Assembly (NCBI RefSeq): GCF_020921035.1
Contig: NC_063155.1
Span: 20,975,311-21,039,310, forward strand
DNA: 64,000 nucleotides
Direction of reading: 5' to 3'
Origin: Rhodamnia argentea
Lineage: Eukaryota; Streptophyta; Magnoliopsida; Myrtales; Myrtaceae
The position numbers and the translations under genes were made by a program. The notes under the pieces are model-generated. The model made no database searches. It was not told the DNA's origin and saw only the letters and a program-made list of their open reading frames with translations. Below are positions 21,963 to 35,497 of this stretch, piece by piece; within the stretch, counting starts at the first letter, position 1, and every line of letters starts with the position of its first letter.

Positions 21963-24239
21963 CTACCTAGCACTCTCAAAGATGTGCTGAGAATCACTTG
22001 CAACTTTTAAACCGTAGTCCTTTTTCATTTCCCAGCTCATGGTTTTTAACAACCACATAATCTCCTCAAAATGAGGATGGGAAACGTGATCTTTGAAAAA
22101 TGGGGTGACCTTCCCGTACAACTCAATGAAACTCCATCCAGGGAGCTTTTTCAAGCCAAGAGACCTCATTTGGGCCCATGACTCGCCCACATTATCCCAT
22201 CTATTCAATGATGCATAGCTATGCACCAGTTGCACGTAACATCCAGCATCAATAGGTTCCAACATGGACATCTCTCCAGCAATAATTTCACTAAGTTCTA
22301 CGTCGCCACTAACTCGACAAGCATCAATGAGGATGCCCAGCGCATGAAATGAAGGTTGAGGAAACGTTCTCTTGTAGAAGGCATATGCCTCATCCACCCT
22401 GCCAGCTCGAGATAGAAGATCAACTATGCAAGCACGATGCTCAAGTCTAGGTACAATACCATAATCTTCGGTCATCGACTGAAATAAGCTGAGCCCTTGG
22501 TTGACAAGCCCGGTATGACTACAAGCAGAGAGAATTGAGAGGAAAATCACATCATTTGGCTGAAAACCTCTATGAAGAAACTCCGAATACATTTTCAGTG
22601 CAGTTTCACCCTTCCCATGAGATCCATATCCTCCAATGATGGTTCCCCAGGAAACAAGATCATGTTGTGACATTCTATCAAAACATTTCTGAGCATTATC
22701 CAGGTCCCCACATTTAGCGTACATGTCCACTAAAGCAGTTTCAACCTCGATACATTGTCCAAAGCAACTTCTTAGGACGAAACTGTGGACCCATTTTCCC
22801 TGATGGAGTGACCCCACCAAAGCACAAGCTTGGAGAAGAGATACAACAGTAATTGGATCGGGTAATTGAAGGGCCTCCCTCATGGCATGAAACATTGTGA
22901 ATACCTCAGATAGCTGGCCTTTCTGAGCATAACCAACTATAATTGCATTCCAAGAAACCAAATTCTTCTTCTCCATGTTATAAAAAACAGCACGACTTTG
23001 CACTACATGATTACATTTTGCATACATCGTAACTAGTGAGTTCTGTGCAGCAAGCTCTAGAGGAATTCTTCGCCTTAACACGTAACCATGAATGGAGGTT
23101 CCCAAACTATAGGAACCCATATGTGCGCAAGCTGCAAGGGCACAAGCTATTGTATCAGTAGAGGGAGTTTCACCGGATTCTAACATGGATTTGAAGACCA
23201 GTAGTGCCTTATCAGCATTATTATTCTGTACAAGCCCTGAAATCAACCCAGTCCATAGAACAACATCCTTATCAGGGGCCAGCTCAAATGTTCGAAATGC
23301 GCCATCCGAGTTGCCACATTTTAAGTACGTAATTACAAGACTTGATGCAATGTGAGCATCCACTTCGAGTCCAGCTCTTAAAATCTGCCCATGCACCAAC
23401 TTTCCCAAATAAAGATCACCACGTGCTGCAACTGCAGACAATAAAGAACCAAAAGTCTGCTGGCCTGGTTCCATACCTTCATCTTTCATCCTAGTTAAGA
23501 GATGCATTACTTCCTCAAAATTATCAATTCGAGCATATGCCGAGACCAAAGTATTCCACGAGACAATGTCCCTTTGATCCATAAGTTCTAACAAAGCCTT
23601 TGCATCATCAATGCCTCCGCATTTACCATAAGCATTCAAAAAAGAATTCAATAAGACTACATCCGACCCAAAACCATATACCAATGCACAACAATGCAAA
23701 GATTGCACTCTTGTGAGCTCCAAATCTCCAGCAAGCACTTCCAACAATGTCACCGAGCTGGGCTCCACTCCTTCACGACGCATATCATTCAACAGATCAA
23801 ACGACGCCTCCACATCACCTGCCTTACAATGACATCCAATTATGGCAGTCCAAGGAACAACGCTCCTCTCAGGCATTAAGTCGAACACTTTGCCAGCACT
23901 ACGCACTTTTCCAAACTTCGCGTAGAACGTGATCAAAGAAGAGGCAATGTAAGCGTCCGAAGCGAACCCATGAACGGTTAGGCACTGGTGAAACGAGAGG
24001 CCGAGTTGGTAGAGGTCCAGATGAGCGCAGGCTTTGAGGACGCTAGGGAACGTGTGAGGATCGGGAGGGACTCTGTCGATGCGCATGGAGGAGAAAGTGA
24101 GAAGGACGTCCCGATGAGCTCCTTGTGATGATAGACGACTGATGGTGGCGTTGCGCGAATACGTCGAAGAGGCGGCGGGCGGCGGCGGCGACTTTGAGGG
24201 CGTCAAGCCTTTGGCCAACAAAGGTTTGAGCTTGTTCAT
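21963..24239 (-). CDS. Pentatricopeptide repeat protein, PLS class with E/E+ tail, organellar
   Basis: Intronless 758-aa PPR protein. After a serine/proline-rich N-terminus of about 35 residues (probable targeting sequence) come tandem 31-36-residue repeats of the P, L and S types, recognisable by repeated motifs such as VVPWTAIIG, IVSWNTLVSAYA, LVSWNAIIVGYAQ and LVDMYAKCG. The C-terminus has the E-type module, LGLKKLPGWSFIELYGKVTPFF, and no DYW domain. Proteins of this class bind organellar RNA and mostly specify C-to-U editing sites, recruiting a deaminase in trans. The overall sequence resembles Arabidopsis At4g04370 from memory; not verified by alignment. The start ATG at 24,239 is the first in frame. 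Confidence 0.93.
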   Translation of the reverse strand: MNKLKPLLAKGLTPSKSPPPPAASSTYSRNATISRLSSQGAHRDVLLTFSSMRIDRVPPDPHTFPSVLKACAHLDLYQLGLSFHQCLTVHGFASDAYIASSLITFYAKFGKVRSAGKVFDLMPERSVVPWTAIIGCHCKAGDVEASFDLLNDMRREGVEPSSVTLLEVLAGDLELTRVQSLHCCALVYGFGSDVVLLNSFLNAYGKCGGIDDAKALLELMDQRDIVSWNTLVSAYARIDNFEEVMHLLTRMKDEGMEPGQQTFGSLLSAVAARGDLYLGKLVHGQILRAGLEVDAHIASSLVITYLKCGNSDGAFRTFELAPDKDVVLWTGLISGLVQNNNADKALLVFKSMLESGETPSTDTIACALAACAHMGSYSLGTSIHGYVLRRRIPLELAAQNSLVTMYAKCNHVVQSRAVFYNMEKKNLVSWNAIIVGYAQKGQLSEVFTMFHAMREALQLPDPITVVSLLQACALVGSLHQGKWVHSFVLRSCFGQCIEVETALVDMYAKCGDLDNAQKCFDRMSQHDLVSWGTIIGGYGSHGKGETALKMYSEFLHRGFQPNDVIFLSILSACSHTGLVNQGLSLFQSMTEDYGIVPRLEHRACIVDLLSRAGRVDEAYAFYKRTFPQPSFHALGILIDACRVSGDVELSEIIAGEMSMLEPIDAGCYVQLVHSYASLNRWDNVGESWAQMRSLGLKKLPGWSFIELYGKVTPFFKDHVSHPHFEEIMWLLKTMSWEMKKDYGLKVASDSQHIFESAR

Positions 24240-26713
24240 CCCACATCGACGGCTCTTCTTTCATGCAAGCTCCTCCGAAGATTGCTACTGGTGACATGCG
24301 CGCCCAATCTAATCAGGGCCAAGTCCCATGGAAAGTCCTCGACTTTAGATAATGTACCATCATCTTCTTAGCAACTCAACATTGGACCATTGCCTCAGCA
24401 CCTTCATCTGTGAAAAGAGCAATTTTTTCCTGAGAAGTTCAAACGTAATCATTCTCCAAATATGGAATTTTTGAGTGCCAATACGGAAAGTTAGAAATAT
24501 CGTCGTCACAACTTAGATAATTATATGGTAGGTAAAAGAGTTAAAATTCAAAACACGTTCACTGGATTCCGGTTGTCGTCCGTGATTGGCGGTGGCGGCA
24601 GTACCTGGTTTTGGTGGTGGCAATGGTGCTTGATCGTGGACGGTGGCAAACCGCGGTAGCGAGCAATGTTGACAAGGCGGCAAGAAAGATTTTTTGTAAC
24701 GCTGGAAAAATGAAAGTGATTGTCAGGAGAAGAAAAGAGGGTAACATGAGAGCATTTAGACCGTCCATTGAACAAGCGAAACACATCGCCACTAGATTTA
24801 TTTACAAGGCACTCGATTGAACCGGTCTTTAAAAGTTCGAAAAGTAGATCGAACGAAGAAATGTTTAGAGACGAGACTAGACGATGAATTGAAGTTCAAC
24901 CACCACCGGTGTCATCTCATACACTTATAATATGTTGATCTAACATTTAGGTTCTCTTCTGTTAAAATATGTTTGAGGAGAATTCACGGTAACATCTTGT
25001 TCATAGTCAACGACCTTCCTTTTAAACTCCTGAATCACATGTTAGATACAACAGAAGGAAGAGTGGAATCAACTTGGGCACGAGAACCAGACTGGTGCAG
25101 ATTTCAAGTTCTTAAACAGAAGATATTGGCAGAGCATGTCTCTTGAAACTCGTTTGCCCCCCTCGAGCTCCGTCTGAGATGAAGCGGGGTTTCGGAGAAT
25201 CCCACTAAGTGAAAGTAATCTGGACAGAGCTTTTGGCAGTAGAGGGGACAACCAAAGAAGAGAATATCGCATGATTCTGCCGATGTGCTTCGTATCAGTT
25301 CTCGGTCGGTACCCATTTTGATAACCTATCGATCTTTAGTAGGTAATCTACCAAAAGATAAAATGTTTTAGATGAGAGGGGCATATACAACCTCCCAACC
25401 ATCTCTTGCTCCATAAGCCTTGCCAGCGTTAACCTCCCCAACCCCGAAACTCCTATAAGTTTTGCTCCAAAGCTTTCATTTAAAAACACTTCTTCAATTC
25501 ATGACATGTTTTCATCGCTGAGAAAGCATGGTTGTAAAATAGGACCTAAAACTTACAACCGAACCGATAGAAAACCTACCCGGTTTCAAATTCCAAGATA
25601 TGTAAAACAAGTTCTAAATTACAAAATTTCATGAATCTATTCTGACTAGTAAGTTCCAGATAGATGGAATATCTATCAAGTCTTTGTGTTTTTTTTTCTA
25701 TTTATATCTTCACGCAATCTTTCATGGAGTCCAATAATGAGTATGTAATTTAAAATTACTAATCCGAGCTTCCATTTCCAACAATATCTATTATTGCGAT
25801 TTTTACTTTGTTAATGTTTTATATTTATTCATGTCTCTAAATATGAATTGTATTTAGAAAATTATAGTAACAAATAGTCGTCATTAAAGGTGATGATTTA
25901 CTACAATCGTTCAATTAAGAATACAAGTAAAATCCAAATAGATCCCGAAATCTATGACAAGATAGGTTCAAAGTTCTAGGAAATGCAGGTAGATTCCAAG
26001 TTCCAAAAAATGAGGAACCTATTCCAATAAGTAGATTTCAACTTCCAAGTGAAACCCGTATGTAACTTGAAATTGTTCATCTCTAGCGAAACTTGATTGA
26101 TTTAGATCTAATCCAAATCCAATCATCCGATTCCAACATAGGATAGTCACATCCTAAAGATAAAAAAAAGAAATCGAACTCATAAAAGTCTAGCCCAACA
26201 ACCTCACTAGATATTATAAAGTCCTGTCTCCATAAAGCCACACATGCAAAAGGACTAAAGGAGGCTCACAGTTGTCCTCAGTTAAATTGCTAACATATTA
26301 TACACAAGCAGATCAATTGATAGATTCCTCTAGAATCACGCTTATTCACCGATATAATTGTCCCTTTAAATCAATATATTCGCCAAATGAACACGATAGG
26401 CAAAAATAACAAAATAAAAGAAGAGAAGAAAAGAGAATGCTATGGTTCACTAGGAAGCTAAAAGTTTCAACTGACATTACACGTCCAAGTCTACAACGAT
26501 TCAAACCTTTTCCACATTTGCAGCCAAAGAACTCTTATTTTCCTCAAAGAACATGTAATGCAGCTTCTGGAACAAACGACGATGACAGGGCAAGTCTATC
26601 AAACATAAGCATCTCAAGATCCAAGCAACCTTTGACAATTTGCCTGCCTTACCAACTGAGAATCGAGTCATCAGATTCAACTGCCTCCTGAATTTTTTCA
26701 TTATTTTCATTGA
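24240..26713. other. Intergenic between the PPR and OSB genes
   Basis: 24,240-25,500 has no recognisable gene. Minus-strand ORFs at 25,069-25,489 are short and overlap in competing frames. About 25,540-26,085 is a hAT-like MITE. 26,086-26,713 is AT-rich and includes the OSB 3' flank. Confidence 0.5.
25540..26085 (-). mobile_element. Second member of the ~555-bp hAT-like MITE family, inverted
   Basis: Its reverse complement aligns with 11,027-11,581 over most of its length. Shared landmarks are gagcttcc, actttgttaatg/attttgttaatg, ctaaatatga, gttcaattaagaatacaa/g and gataggttc. The right end gttcatctcta mirrors the left end tagggatgagc of the first member. The left border near 25,540 is approximate and no convincing target-site duplication is visible. 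Confidence 0.65.
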
Positions 26714-29700
26714 TCAAAAGAGCACGTTATTACTCTTGTTTGTAGCCATAACATCATGAGCTTTAATAGGAGGCAACTTAGATAGCACCCAAGCCGGCAA
26801 GCCATCCAGCCAAAGTCCTTGTCCGGTCTCTTTGTGCCTGAAGTCAGGGGACTTTTCCTTGCGCTGTAAAAATGAAGGACCAAGACTGACGCTGGTAAGA
26901 AAACAAACAGGTTTCATGCCTCAGAAGTAAACATATTACCTTGTTTGACCTGTTGTCCCACCACTTTTCTGGGTTTTCCACCAAGCTCTTCCAGGCATCA
27001 TCACCTAAAACCAACGAAAGGTGAATATTATCAACATTATGATGCTGTCAAGTGTTCCTTTCGGTAAGAATCTGTCTAAATAGGTAGGTCCTCTTTGTCG
27101 TTTCTTGTCATGATGTTGATGTTTTTCACCTATTAAAACTGGATTCAGGTGTCTAGAGCTTTGACAGTCGTTCACTCTTTGTTTTGCATAGTCTTTGGAT
27201 CACAACTTTAATTGTCACAAGTCTGATAGGACTTACATTCTCTTCAATCCAAATTTTAAATCAGCTCTTATACTTCTTGATGGTCAACAGAATGGTTGCT
27301 CGATTACGAGTAATGATCATTCCTTTGGCTGTCATATATAGCTGAGATAATCATGGAGAGAGGGACAATAAATATAGCAACTTAAAGCTGAACCCGTATT
27401 CAGGGTTGTCATAGTAAGGAACTCCAGCCAGCAATTAGAGCCTTCACTCTGAGATGGAACGAAAATTTGATGGGTGTGTTGATGTAGCTCAGGAAGCTAT
27501 CAAGATTTATCAAACCTCCTAGCTCAGGAAGCTATCAAATATGAATTCTCTATTCCGCACGGTGCTCCTCTTGGTACCTCAATATATATCAACCGTCGAT
27601 AAAAATCTCATATTTCCATAAATCAATTCCTGAAATTCATTGATACACCAAGAGGAGCATCATGCCAAAATTCAATCCTATACAGGAAAATAATTAACAG
27701 AAACTTTGTTCTTTTTCATTTCATAGATAAAAGTCATCATCCACACAAGACACACCCAATTAAAGAAACTAGAGACTTCCCGTTGCAGGTAAACATTTTG
27801 ACGAAAACATTTCTTATTAAACTTAATCAAATCACACATAATTACACATAAAGAAGCTTATCAATGTAAACAAATAAAGGATGTTTGAATTCAGTGGAGA
27901 AATTCAAAGGGTTGCAATAATCTAAAGTAACTGTAGAATCTTCAGGTTTGCTAAACTATAAATTTAGGTGTTTGCTGGGTGCCCAAATTACCCATTAGAA
28001 ACACAATGTTGTTTGCACTTTTTTGAATTACAGGTCATTCAACAAATGTGTCATTGTGATGCCCATGCACTCCTCAATGACATGCAAAAGATATCCACGA
28101 ATTCAAGCTTTGAACATTTAACTTCTATAATTGTTGATTCTCAAAAGTCCCGTCTTCTTATTCTACTCCTCTCGGAAACCAACATCTCCCAGATTACAAT
28201 TATAGAAAATGTACCATGGGAAAAAGAACATGTTACTATTGTACGGAGCTGTTCAACAATGTTTAGGCATTGAAGATGTATAGTCAAATAGTATCAAATC
28301 AGAACCCCATTTCCAGAGCCAATCGCTGAATAGGAAAAATCTCTACTGTGACAATCAAAGGCACCATGAGATTCAAACTAGCAAGTGATGATTAAGTTAG
28401 TTCACAAAGATAACATTGGGGAATCCTCGAGCCATGTTAATGAAAAGAATGCATACACTGAAATAAACCATGACTAACCATTTTGCTCCTTTGCGATTTT
28501 TCCTTTACAAGATTGAGCGTCAATTTCAAGGCCTTCAATCTTTGGTAAAACCCACTTGGGTGCTTTACCAAGCCAGAGAGCTACAGAACCATCCTTCCGT
28601 TTAAAATCAGGGTACTTGTGACTCACCTGTAAAGTGCTAGCCATCTGAATTAGACAAGTCAGGAATATTCAAATGGATGAACCAAGTCTCAGGGAAATGT
28701 TATCACCAATCCACGGTGCTTATTGTCACGGTTATCCCACCAGTCTGTTGGATTATCAATGAGGTCTTTCCACGGGTCTTCCTCATACTGTTGAGTAACT
28801 GAATGATAGTGTCAAAGACCATAGACATAGAAAAGAATGAAACCCGTAGTAGTCATGTAATAACTTAAAAACGAGGTAACAATGAGATTCACCAAAAGAT
28901 CAAGTCCTTTTTATCTGATTGTGGATATTTTTCATTCAGGTTAGTATCCATTTAATAGCTGACTTATTACTCAGAGCAACTCTTTCAGATTTCATTCATA
29001 GACATTATGGACCCTATTAATAGTCCTACAAAAGTCTTACCTAAAAGACTAACAACAGTTAAGCCTTATCCCACTATGAAGGGTAGCACAAATTAATCTT
29101 TTCAGACCCATTGCACTTTTTTGTACTAAGTCTTCAACAAGATTTGAATATTTAAAACATTACCTAGAAGAAATTCTTTCCTTTTCACACAAAAGGTCAC
29201 TGACTGTCCCGATACCTCTGGGAAGTTAATGTTCCACCATTCACAAGTGCTAGCAAGAAGATCCTCCAAGACATGAGGGACTTATCAAGAAAAAGATTGT
29301 TCCTCAAGTTCAGATATAACTTATCTTATTTTATAAATATCATAAAAGGGTGTATCATCATCATCTCTCTCGCTCCCCATCATAGGAGAATTGTATGTCC
29401 AACATAAGAGACACAGTTGATATATATTAGGTATATTTCCTACAAAAGCTTTTGGATAAAAGATCATTTAAGGGGTATAGGAGCCGCATACTAGTCTTTC
29501 CTACCAGAACCTGACCAGGAGTGAAGTTGGACTAAAGCCATGGACAATATCCAACCAATAAAACAAAAAGGAGAAGAAACAGGTAGAAGAAGAAGAAGAG
29601 CAAATGCAGCTCCACCAGATTTTCCCTATAAACAAGCCAGTTATTCGCCTCAATTGATCGTTTGTCCGCGTATATGCATGCAGAAATATGAGCTTGTGCA

Positions 29701-32700
29701 TGTGAATTATCATGTAATTACCCACCAGGCATAAGTCACCCTAATATTGTCAGGGCACATGTCTAAAGCTTAGCTTCACTGGAATAACCAACATAATGGG
29801 GTGTTAATTGATGCAAAGAGGTCTCCACAATTATACAAAGATAGAATCACTAAGAACTCAAGCAGAAATTACTCCTTAAGGGCAGAATGGACGTGCGTGC
29901 TTCAATGGGGTAAGCAAGCATAGTTGAAGACCACAGATATAGGGGCATACCAGCACAACTGCCAGAAGACTTTTCATGTCTATGAGAGACAGAGCTTTTC
30001 TTCACTTGAGAAGATCCTTCAACAAAGTTAATGCTGTGTACCACCACCTGATATAGCCAAAGTATCAAAACAGCTTCATTTAGTCAACTGTTGAGTGAAA
30101 GACACTCGTGGACACTCCGAAGGCACAAGAAAAGAAACTGAAGTGAACCCATTTTCTGTTCATAACATTCTGAGAAGGAAGGATAAAATTATCATTATCG
30201 TTAGATATCAAAAGCAAGAGATACGCGTACTGCCCCGAGCCACAATCAAGATATATACGAGATATCCACAAATGTAACTGGTGTGTATCACGTTTAGGCT
30301 GTTCTGTGGACTAAATACCCAAAGTATAAAAACCTTCATTCCTCCAAAGAAAAGGTGGGTGTCTAAACAAAACAAAACAAAACAAAATAATCATGAAATA
30401 GATGTGCTTTATTCTTCTCCTTCAAACAATTCAAAACCATATAAAGCTATATCTCATCAATAATTTAAAAAAAAAAAAAAAAACAAGACCATATCCAATG
30501 TTCCAGACTGCTAAGGCCGAATGAGATGATTGTTGGACCCATTCACAACCCAGTAACAGATACATCACTATTCCCAGCCCCTTTTTACAAAGATACATCC
30601 CCGTTGATCCTCCCTAAGAAGCTTGCGCGCTTAAAACTGTACTTTTGCTTCTGGCCAATTTAGTATCCCACTAAGCATGACCTCGATCAATTCAAAAACC
30701 ATAACACATACTCCAAAGGTCAAAGAGTTTCGCTGTTTGAAAAACTAACTAAACAACGGCGAGTTGTTTTAAAGCTGGACTGCTTTTCTGGAATTCAAGT
30801 AAAAAGTCAGTAACAAAATAAAATTGCAACGGTCATCCAGTTCCAATATTATATAACCTTAGATTAGGGGTAATTAGTTCCAAGGTGGGCAGTTCACACC
30901 CTGGAACGGGGAACCGCCCGCTAACGGCCGGTTCCACAAAATGGGAACCGGGAATCGCCCTTTGGTTCCAAGGACCCACCTGGGAACCGGACCGGACTAG
31001 GTCCATCCGTTTCATTTTGATAATCCTCTAAAGATACCGCACAAAGTCACCAGTGGACTAAAGATGCTGCAGCCCTAAGCAAAATAAAAATAAAAACCAC
31101 CATGGAACCAGTCATTTTGCTAATCCTCCAAATGCACAAAATCACCATAGACTAAAGATGCTGCAGCCCTAGTCAGAGGCTGCAGAAACAGGGGAATCTG
31201 GGCATTAAAAGTTTACACCATCCCAAGTTCACATGCATTAAAAGTTCCTCAAAGCATGAGACAAACACAAGATCTAATGCATAAGACGGAGGTGAGAGAG
31301 AGCTCAGCTGGTGTGAGAAGCCAGAGCGAGAGACGGAGGCGACCGCGGACGAGAGCGAGATGAGAACGAGAGACAGAGAGAGTTGAGAGTTGAGAGGGCT
31401 GAGGAGGTGGACTGAGGTAAGTGAGGGCAGCAGCCGCTAGGGTTTCTCCCTTTTTTTTTTTTTTAGAAGAGTGAGCTGCGTGCGTGAGGACTAGGGAGTG
31501 AGGTGAGTAAGAGAGCTGAAAAGCCTGAAACACACACACACACAGAGGTCTGGGTGGTCCGCGAGCGGTTCCAACCTGGAACTAAGAGCCGGACCAATAC
31601 TCACCGGTTCCAACCGGACCCATTGGAACCGTCCGGTTCAGTCCAGTTCTGGATGGTCTGGGCAGTTCCCGGTTCTTTTGCACACCCCTACCTCAGATCA
31701 TAAGACTGGAGACAATGTAGCTCACACCTTTACAGGTTGAAGATTTGTGCAATGAACATTACAAACCACAATAACCTCATGGACCAGAAATGATGAACTT
31801 ATGTTTCGGTGTCACACTAGCATATATGGTACAACTGCATAAAGAACATAAAAGTGTTGCATTCCCAACATTTTGCAGAGATGCTTACATTTGCTATTGT
31901 GATCCTTTTGAGTAACTTGTGTGATTTCTTAGTTTTGGTGTTCGGCAATAAATGTGCAAGAGGATCCAGCACGGTACCTCGACAACATCTTTCTCCATTT
32001 TGACGGATACGTCGTCTGAAGGATCCCTAGCGTTCAAGATCCAGAGGACTAAAACAAGTGACCATCAGGTCCAGGTGTTCTGGCTTGTGATGCAGGTATT
32101 CCGCACGTTGCTTTGAAAGGCTATAGATATTCACTGATGTTGACATAATTCCAGTAAGAATGATATCTATCCTAAAATGTGATGTTGCTTGCAATGATTA
32201 ACAAGACTAGAAGCCAACTTCTGCTGAATATGTGTTTTTGATAAATAGGATCAACAGGCAAGTCCTTGCTGGCTTTTGGAGCGCAAGCTCAAATTACCTA
32301 AATTTCAACGAGTTTCATTGATTATAAAGAATGAATTGTGTCCTCACAGCCGTACCCAAGTTGAAATAGGAAACCTCTAAATAAGAAACAAAATACCCTA
32401 CGTCGAATAGAATAAGAAACATGATAGAAAAAGGAAAGGCAGCTCATAAAGTTCCTGATGGACCTCTAACCTAGAATTCTGGAAAAAAGTACTAGTTTAA
32501 CTAGAATACTTGTGAAAACAGGAAAATGTTTGATTTAGATCTAAACTGAAGATCCGAGTTTTTTTATAGGTAACTAATAAACTGAAGATCCAAGTTTAAC
32601 TCGCCGTTTACAGGTCTACCCTATACCGAACATTCTGCAAAAGAATCAAAGATGACATGTAAATACACCATCTTATTGGTAAGGCTTTTGAATATTACAG

Positions 32701-34625
32701 GAGACGAATTACCTCATAAATAAAGAACAAGTTCTCAAAGTATAAGTTCTTTACTATTTGGAATGCTCTTGCACACCTCTTCCTCTCTCTGCATAGTCCA
32801 ACTAGCATTCCCCTACATGTTTTATCTCAGATAGAACAAAGAAATTGATGTCTATAAAGGTATTAAATTGAGATCTTACACAATCACTGCTCTCTAGTTC
32901 ATATTGCCTCGTTTATGGAGTTAAACTTTTACAAAGAGAAGGGTGTGAAAGAAAAGGATGGAAAAGTCTTGTGTAAGTTAGGATGGTTTTACGATTATCT
33001 TATTGCAACTGAGTGAGTTGATGCATCTAGCATTCTCATGGGACCTTTTTAGCCCTCATCTAATTGTCCGAGAAATTACTTTTAGTGTTGATCTAGTTGC
33101 TCTTTCAATTATAATTTGTAGAAGCAACTGAAAATTATTTCCAAATTAGGTTTGAGTCTCTATTAACAATTAAAATTTAGATGAACCATGAAAGTCACAC
33201 AAATTGAGTTTTTAGCAAATTGTACTGCCGCAGAGGATAGTGATTGATTGCAAGAAATGAATCAATTGAACGTGAATCATGGTTGAATCATACGGTTCTG
33301 GCTCACTTTCCCACATCAAATCATTGGGATGTGGATCAAACAGAACCATATTATTGATAACTGAATTGTATGCTTTCACCAGGTGACTCAATACAAAAAT
33401 CTATTTATCCACCATCATATCTTCATAAAATTTGTAAGTTTCACAATCCATTCTATCAACGTTCTCTCCAAACATTTACGCCTATACAGAAGCAAAGCAA
33501 TTCAAATATGTCAACGCAGATTAAAAAGAAAATCTGTTGACTGAAAAACTTTAAAATGTACTAGAGATAAATAACTTGTTTCCACTTAAACCTAAAAAAG
33601 GATAACACAACCAGAGCACCTTAATTGAAGAGGTACAGAGGAACCCACAATCCAAAGATGCCATGCCTTCAAAATTACAGTTCGGAGAATTACCTGGACC
33701 TCCGTCTGACCCTGGTTAACCTCCAGTGGGGGTGGATTTGCACTCAGTTGTCCTGCGATACAGACATGATCGTTCTCTCTCAGATGTGAAGCCGCAATAT
33801 GAGCCAAATCACCTTCAAATGTGATGGGAATCCTGTCAAATAAGACAGTCGAAAGGAATTACGTAATGCTCCCAGTGGAATACTTGCGGCTAGTAACCCA
33901 AACACAACATTTCTACTCAGCATGAAGCAAACGCAATACATCATTCCACAAAGTCCATGAGCGGCCACGACACCAACAAGATAAATAACAATCGCGGTTG
34001 GTTGCAAGATAGACAAATTTTTATATTAGAATACCAGAATAATTGCTAAGTGATTCCACAAATCTCTATGATCACACACCCATCGAAATTCATGTCCCGA
34101 AATGGCGAGAATAATCAGACATTTCCTCTTCCTCTACATAAAGTAAACTCGATTTCACTTTTCCACGCGCATATTCTTTCCTAGTAATTGGCGAAGGAGC
34201 AAAAGCTAGAGAAAGCCAAAAATGAAGAATGGCCGAACAAACCAGAGCGACGGAGAGTCCGGAGACTCGTCGCGAGTGACGACGGTGCTCGCCCAAAGCT
34301 TGCCGTCGGGACCGTTCTGAGATTGAACCGGCATGCGGATGCGACCGATTAGGGTGACGGAGTTGGCGACCTTGGCCTGAAACGGTATCTCGCTCGGCCT
34401 CGGCCAATTGACGACGGCGGGGGAAGAACCAGAACCACCATCCCTCGACGGTTTATTAGCCGACTTGGCCATGGAGGAGGCAGTGGACTTCCATGCCACG
34501 GCAGGTGAAGCGGTGGAACGGCGCTCGAAAGAAGACGAGGAGCAAAGACGCAGTAGTGCTGGTACGGCGGCGCTGGACGACGGCGACGAAGCAGCTCGCC
34601 CGAGTGATCGAGCGAGTGAACTCAT
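26714..34625 (-). CDS. Organellar single-stranded DNA-binding protein (OSB family)
   Basis: 357-aa protein. Exons, right to left: 34625-34243, 33832-33694, 30047-29951, 28798-28707, 28626-28479, 27004-26940, 26863-26714; all GT/AG and phases fit. Residues ~1-70 are serine/arginine-rich, a likely mitochondrial or plastid transit peptide. An SSB-like OB-fold follows (WPRPSEIPFQAKVANSVTLIG, then ITFEGDLAHIAASHLREND). Two plant-specific PDF motifs follow: WKDLIDNPTDWWDNR with KYPDFKRKDG, and WKSLVENPEKWWDNR with SPDFRHKETG. OSB proteins bind single-stranded organellar DNA and limit illegitimate recombination of the mitochondrial genome; the number of PDF motifs varies among paralogues. The 3.6-kb second intron contains a hAT MITE at 30,865-31,690. 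Start ATG at 34,625 opens the transit peptide. Confidence 0.93.
30865..31690. mobile_element. 826-bp non-autonomous hAT element in an OSB intron
   Basis: Ends: TAGGGGTAATTAG at the left and, reverse-complemented, TAGGGGTGTGCAA at the right. Flanking octamers are ccttagat (30,857-30,864) and cctcagat (31,691-31,698), one mismatch. Both subterminal regions carry ggttcc/ggaacc repeats and a gggcagttc/gggaactgccc inverted match. The interior has GA-rich sequence and no transposase. It shares subterminal sequence with the element at 46,017-46,614. Confidence 0.88.
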
Positions 34626-35497
34626 TTGAGCTTCCTCACGAATTTGCAGAGAGACAAAAAGATGATACCTTTATAGTCAGCAAAGCTTGCTGCTCTACCG
34701 GGGGATGATAATTTTCTTATCTTGCACAAAGGAAAAATCGTCATTAAGTGAGAATTAGGAAAATTATTTTCACTTTTCACAACTATAAATTAAAAATAAA
34801 ATAATAAATTTTTTTAAGGATTTCCAATTTTGCTAATGAGAAACAATTTTACTAATAAAGCAAGAACGTGCTTCTTAACATTGGACACAATACAACCTTA
34901 AGCATTTTCATGTTTAAAATATCAATTTTCACGAAAATTAAAAAAATTTGAAAATGAAGATTGGTTTCCACCGATGCTAGATATGAAAGCCGAAGCACAT
35001 TTCAATCTGGCACTAAACTTTTCAATCAAGCCCTAAACATGTTTAAAAAGATGGAATTTAATTCTAAATATTTTAACATGTGCGATTGATTCCAAGCATT
35101 GATTTCCGTCCTCATATCATTCTTACAAGAAATTTGAATTTGATATCACTAATTAAATAAAATCTACATTCAAATCATATTTTTAACATATTATTCATGA
35201 GTTTTTGGTGAACTTTTCGTTCATACTAATTATCAACATATCCTCAATCGATAAGCTTTAACCAAATTTTTCAAAGAAAGATCAACCGCCAATTCTTGAG
35301 AAACGATAGTCTTCCGACTACAAAAGAATAGATCTCGATCGTTCACCGTGCATTGTCTATATAATTGTCCACTTCAGGCTTCTTAATTGAAAAAGAGGTG
35401 ACCTTCTTAAGTAGTGCATACACAATCGTAGACCACATTTAAGGACAACCCACCAGGGAATAGTCAACACTTCGACCAAAATTCACATAAATTTTCA
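34626..35497. other. Intergenic, AT-rich
   Basis: The OSB promoter should lie in the first few hundred bases. The rest is AT-rich with no ORF, RNA gene or repeat that I can support. Confidence 0.5.

Noticed and set aside
25295-25489. Minus-strand ORF with LIGVSGLGRLTLARL, reminiscent of an NBS P-loop
   Set aside because: The glycine/lysine pattern of a kinase-1a motif is missing (no GKT), neighbouring frames compete and no TIR or LRR sequence is nearby.
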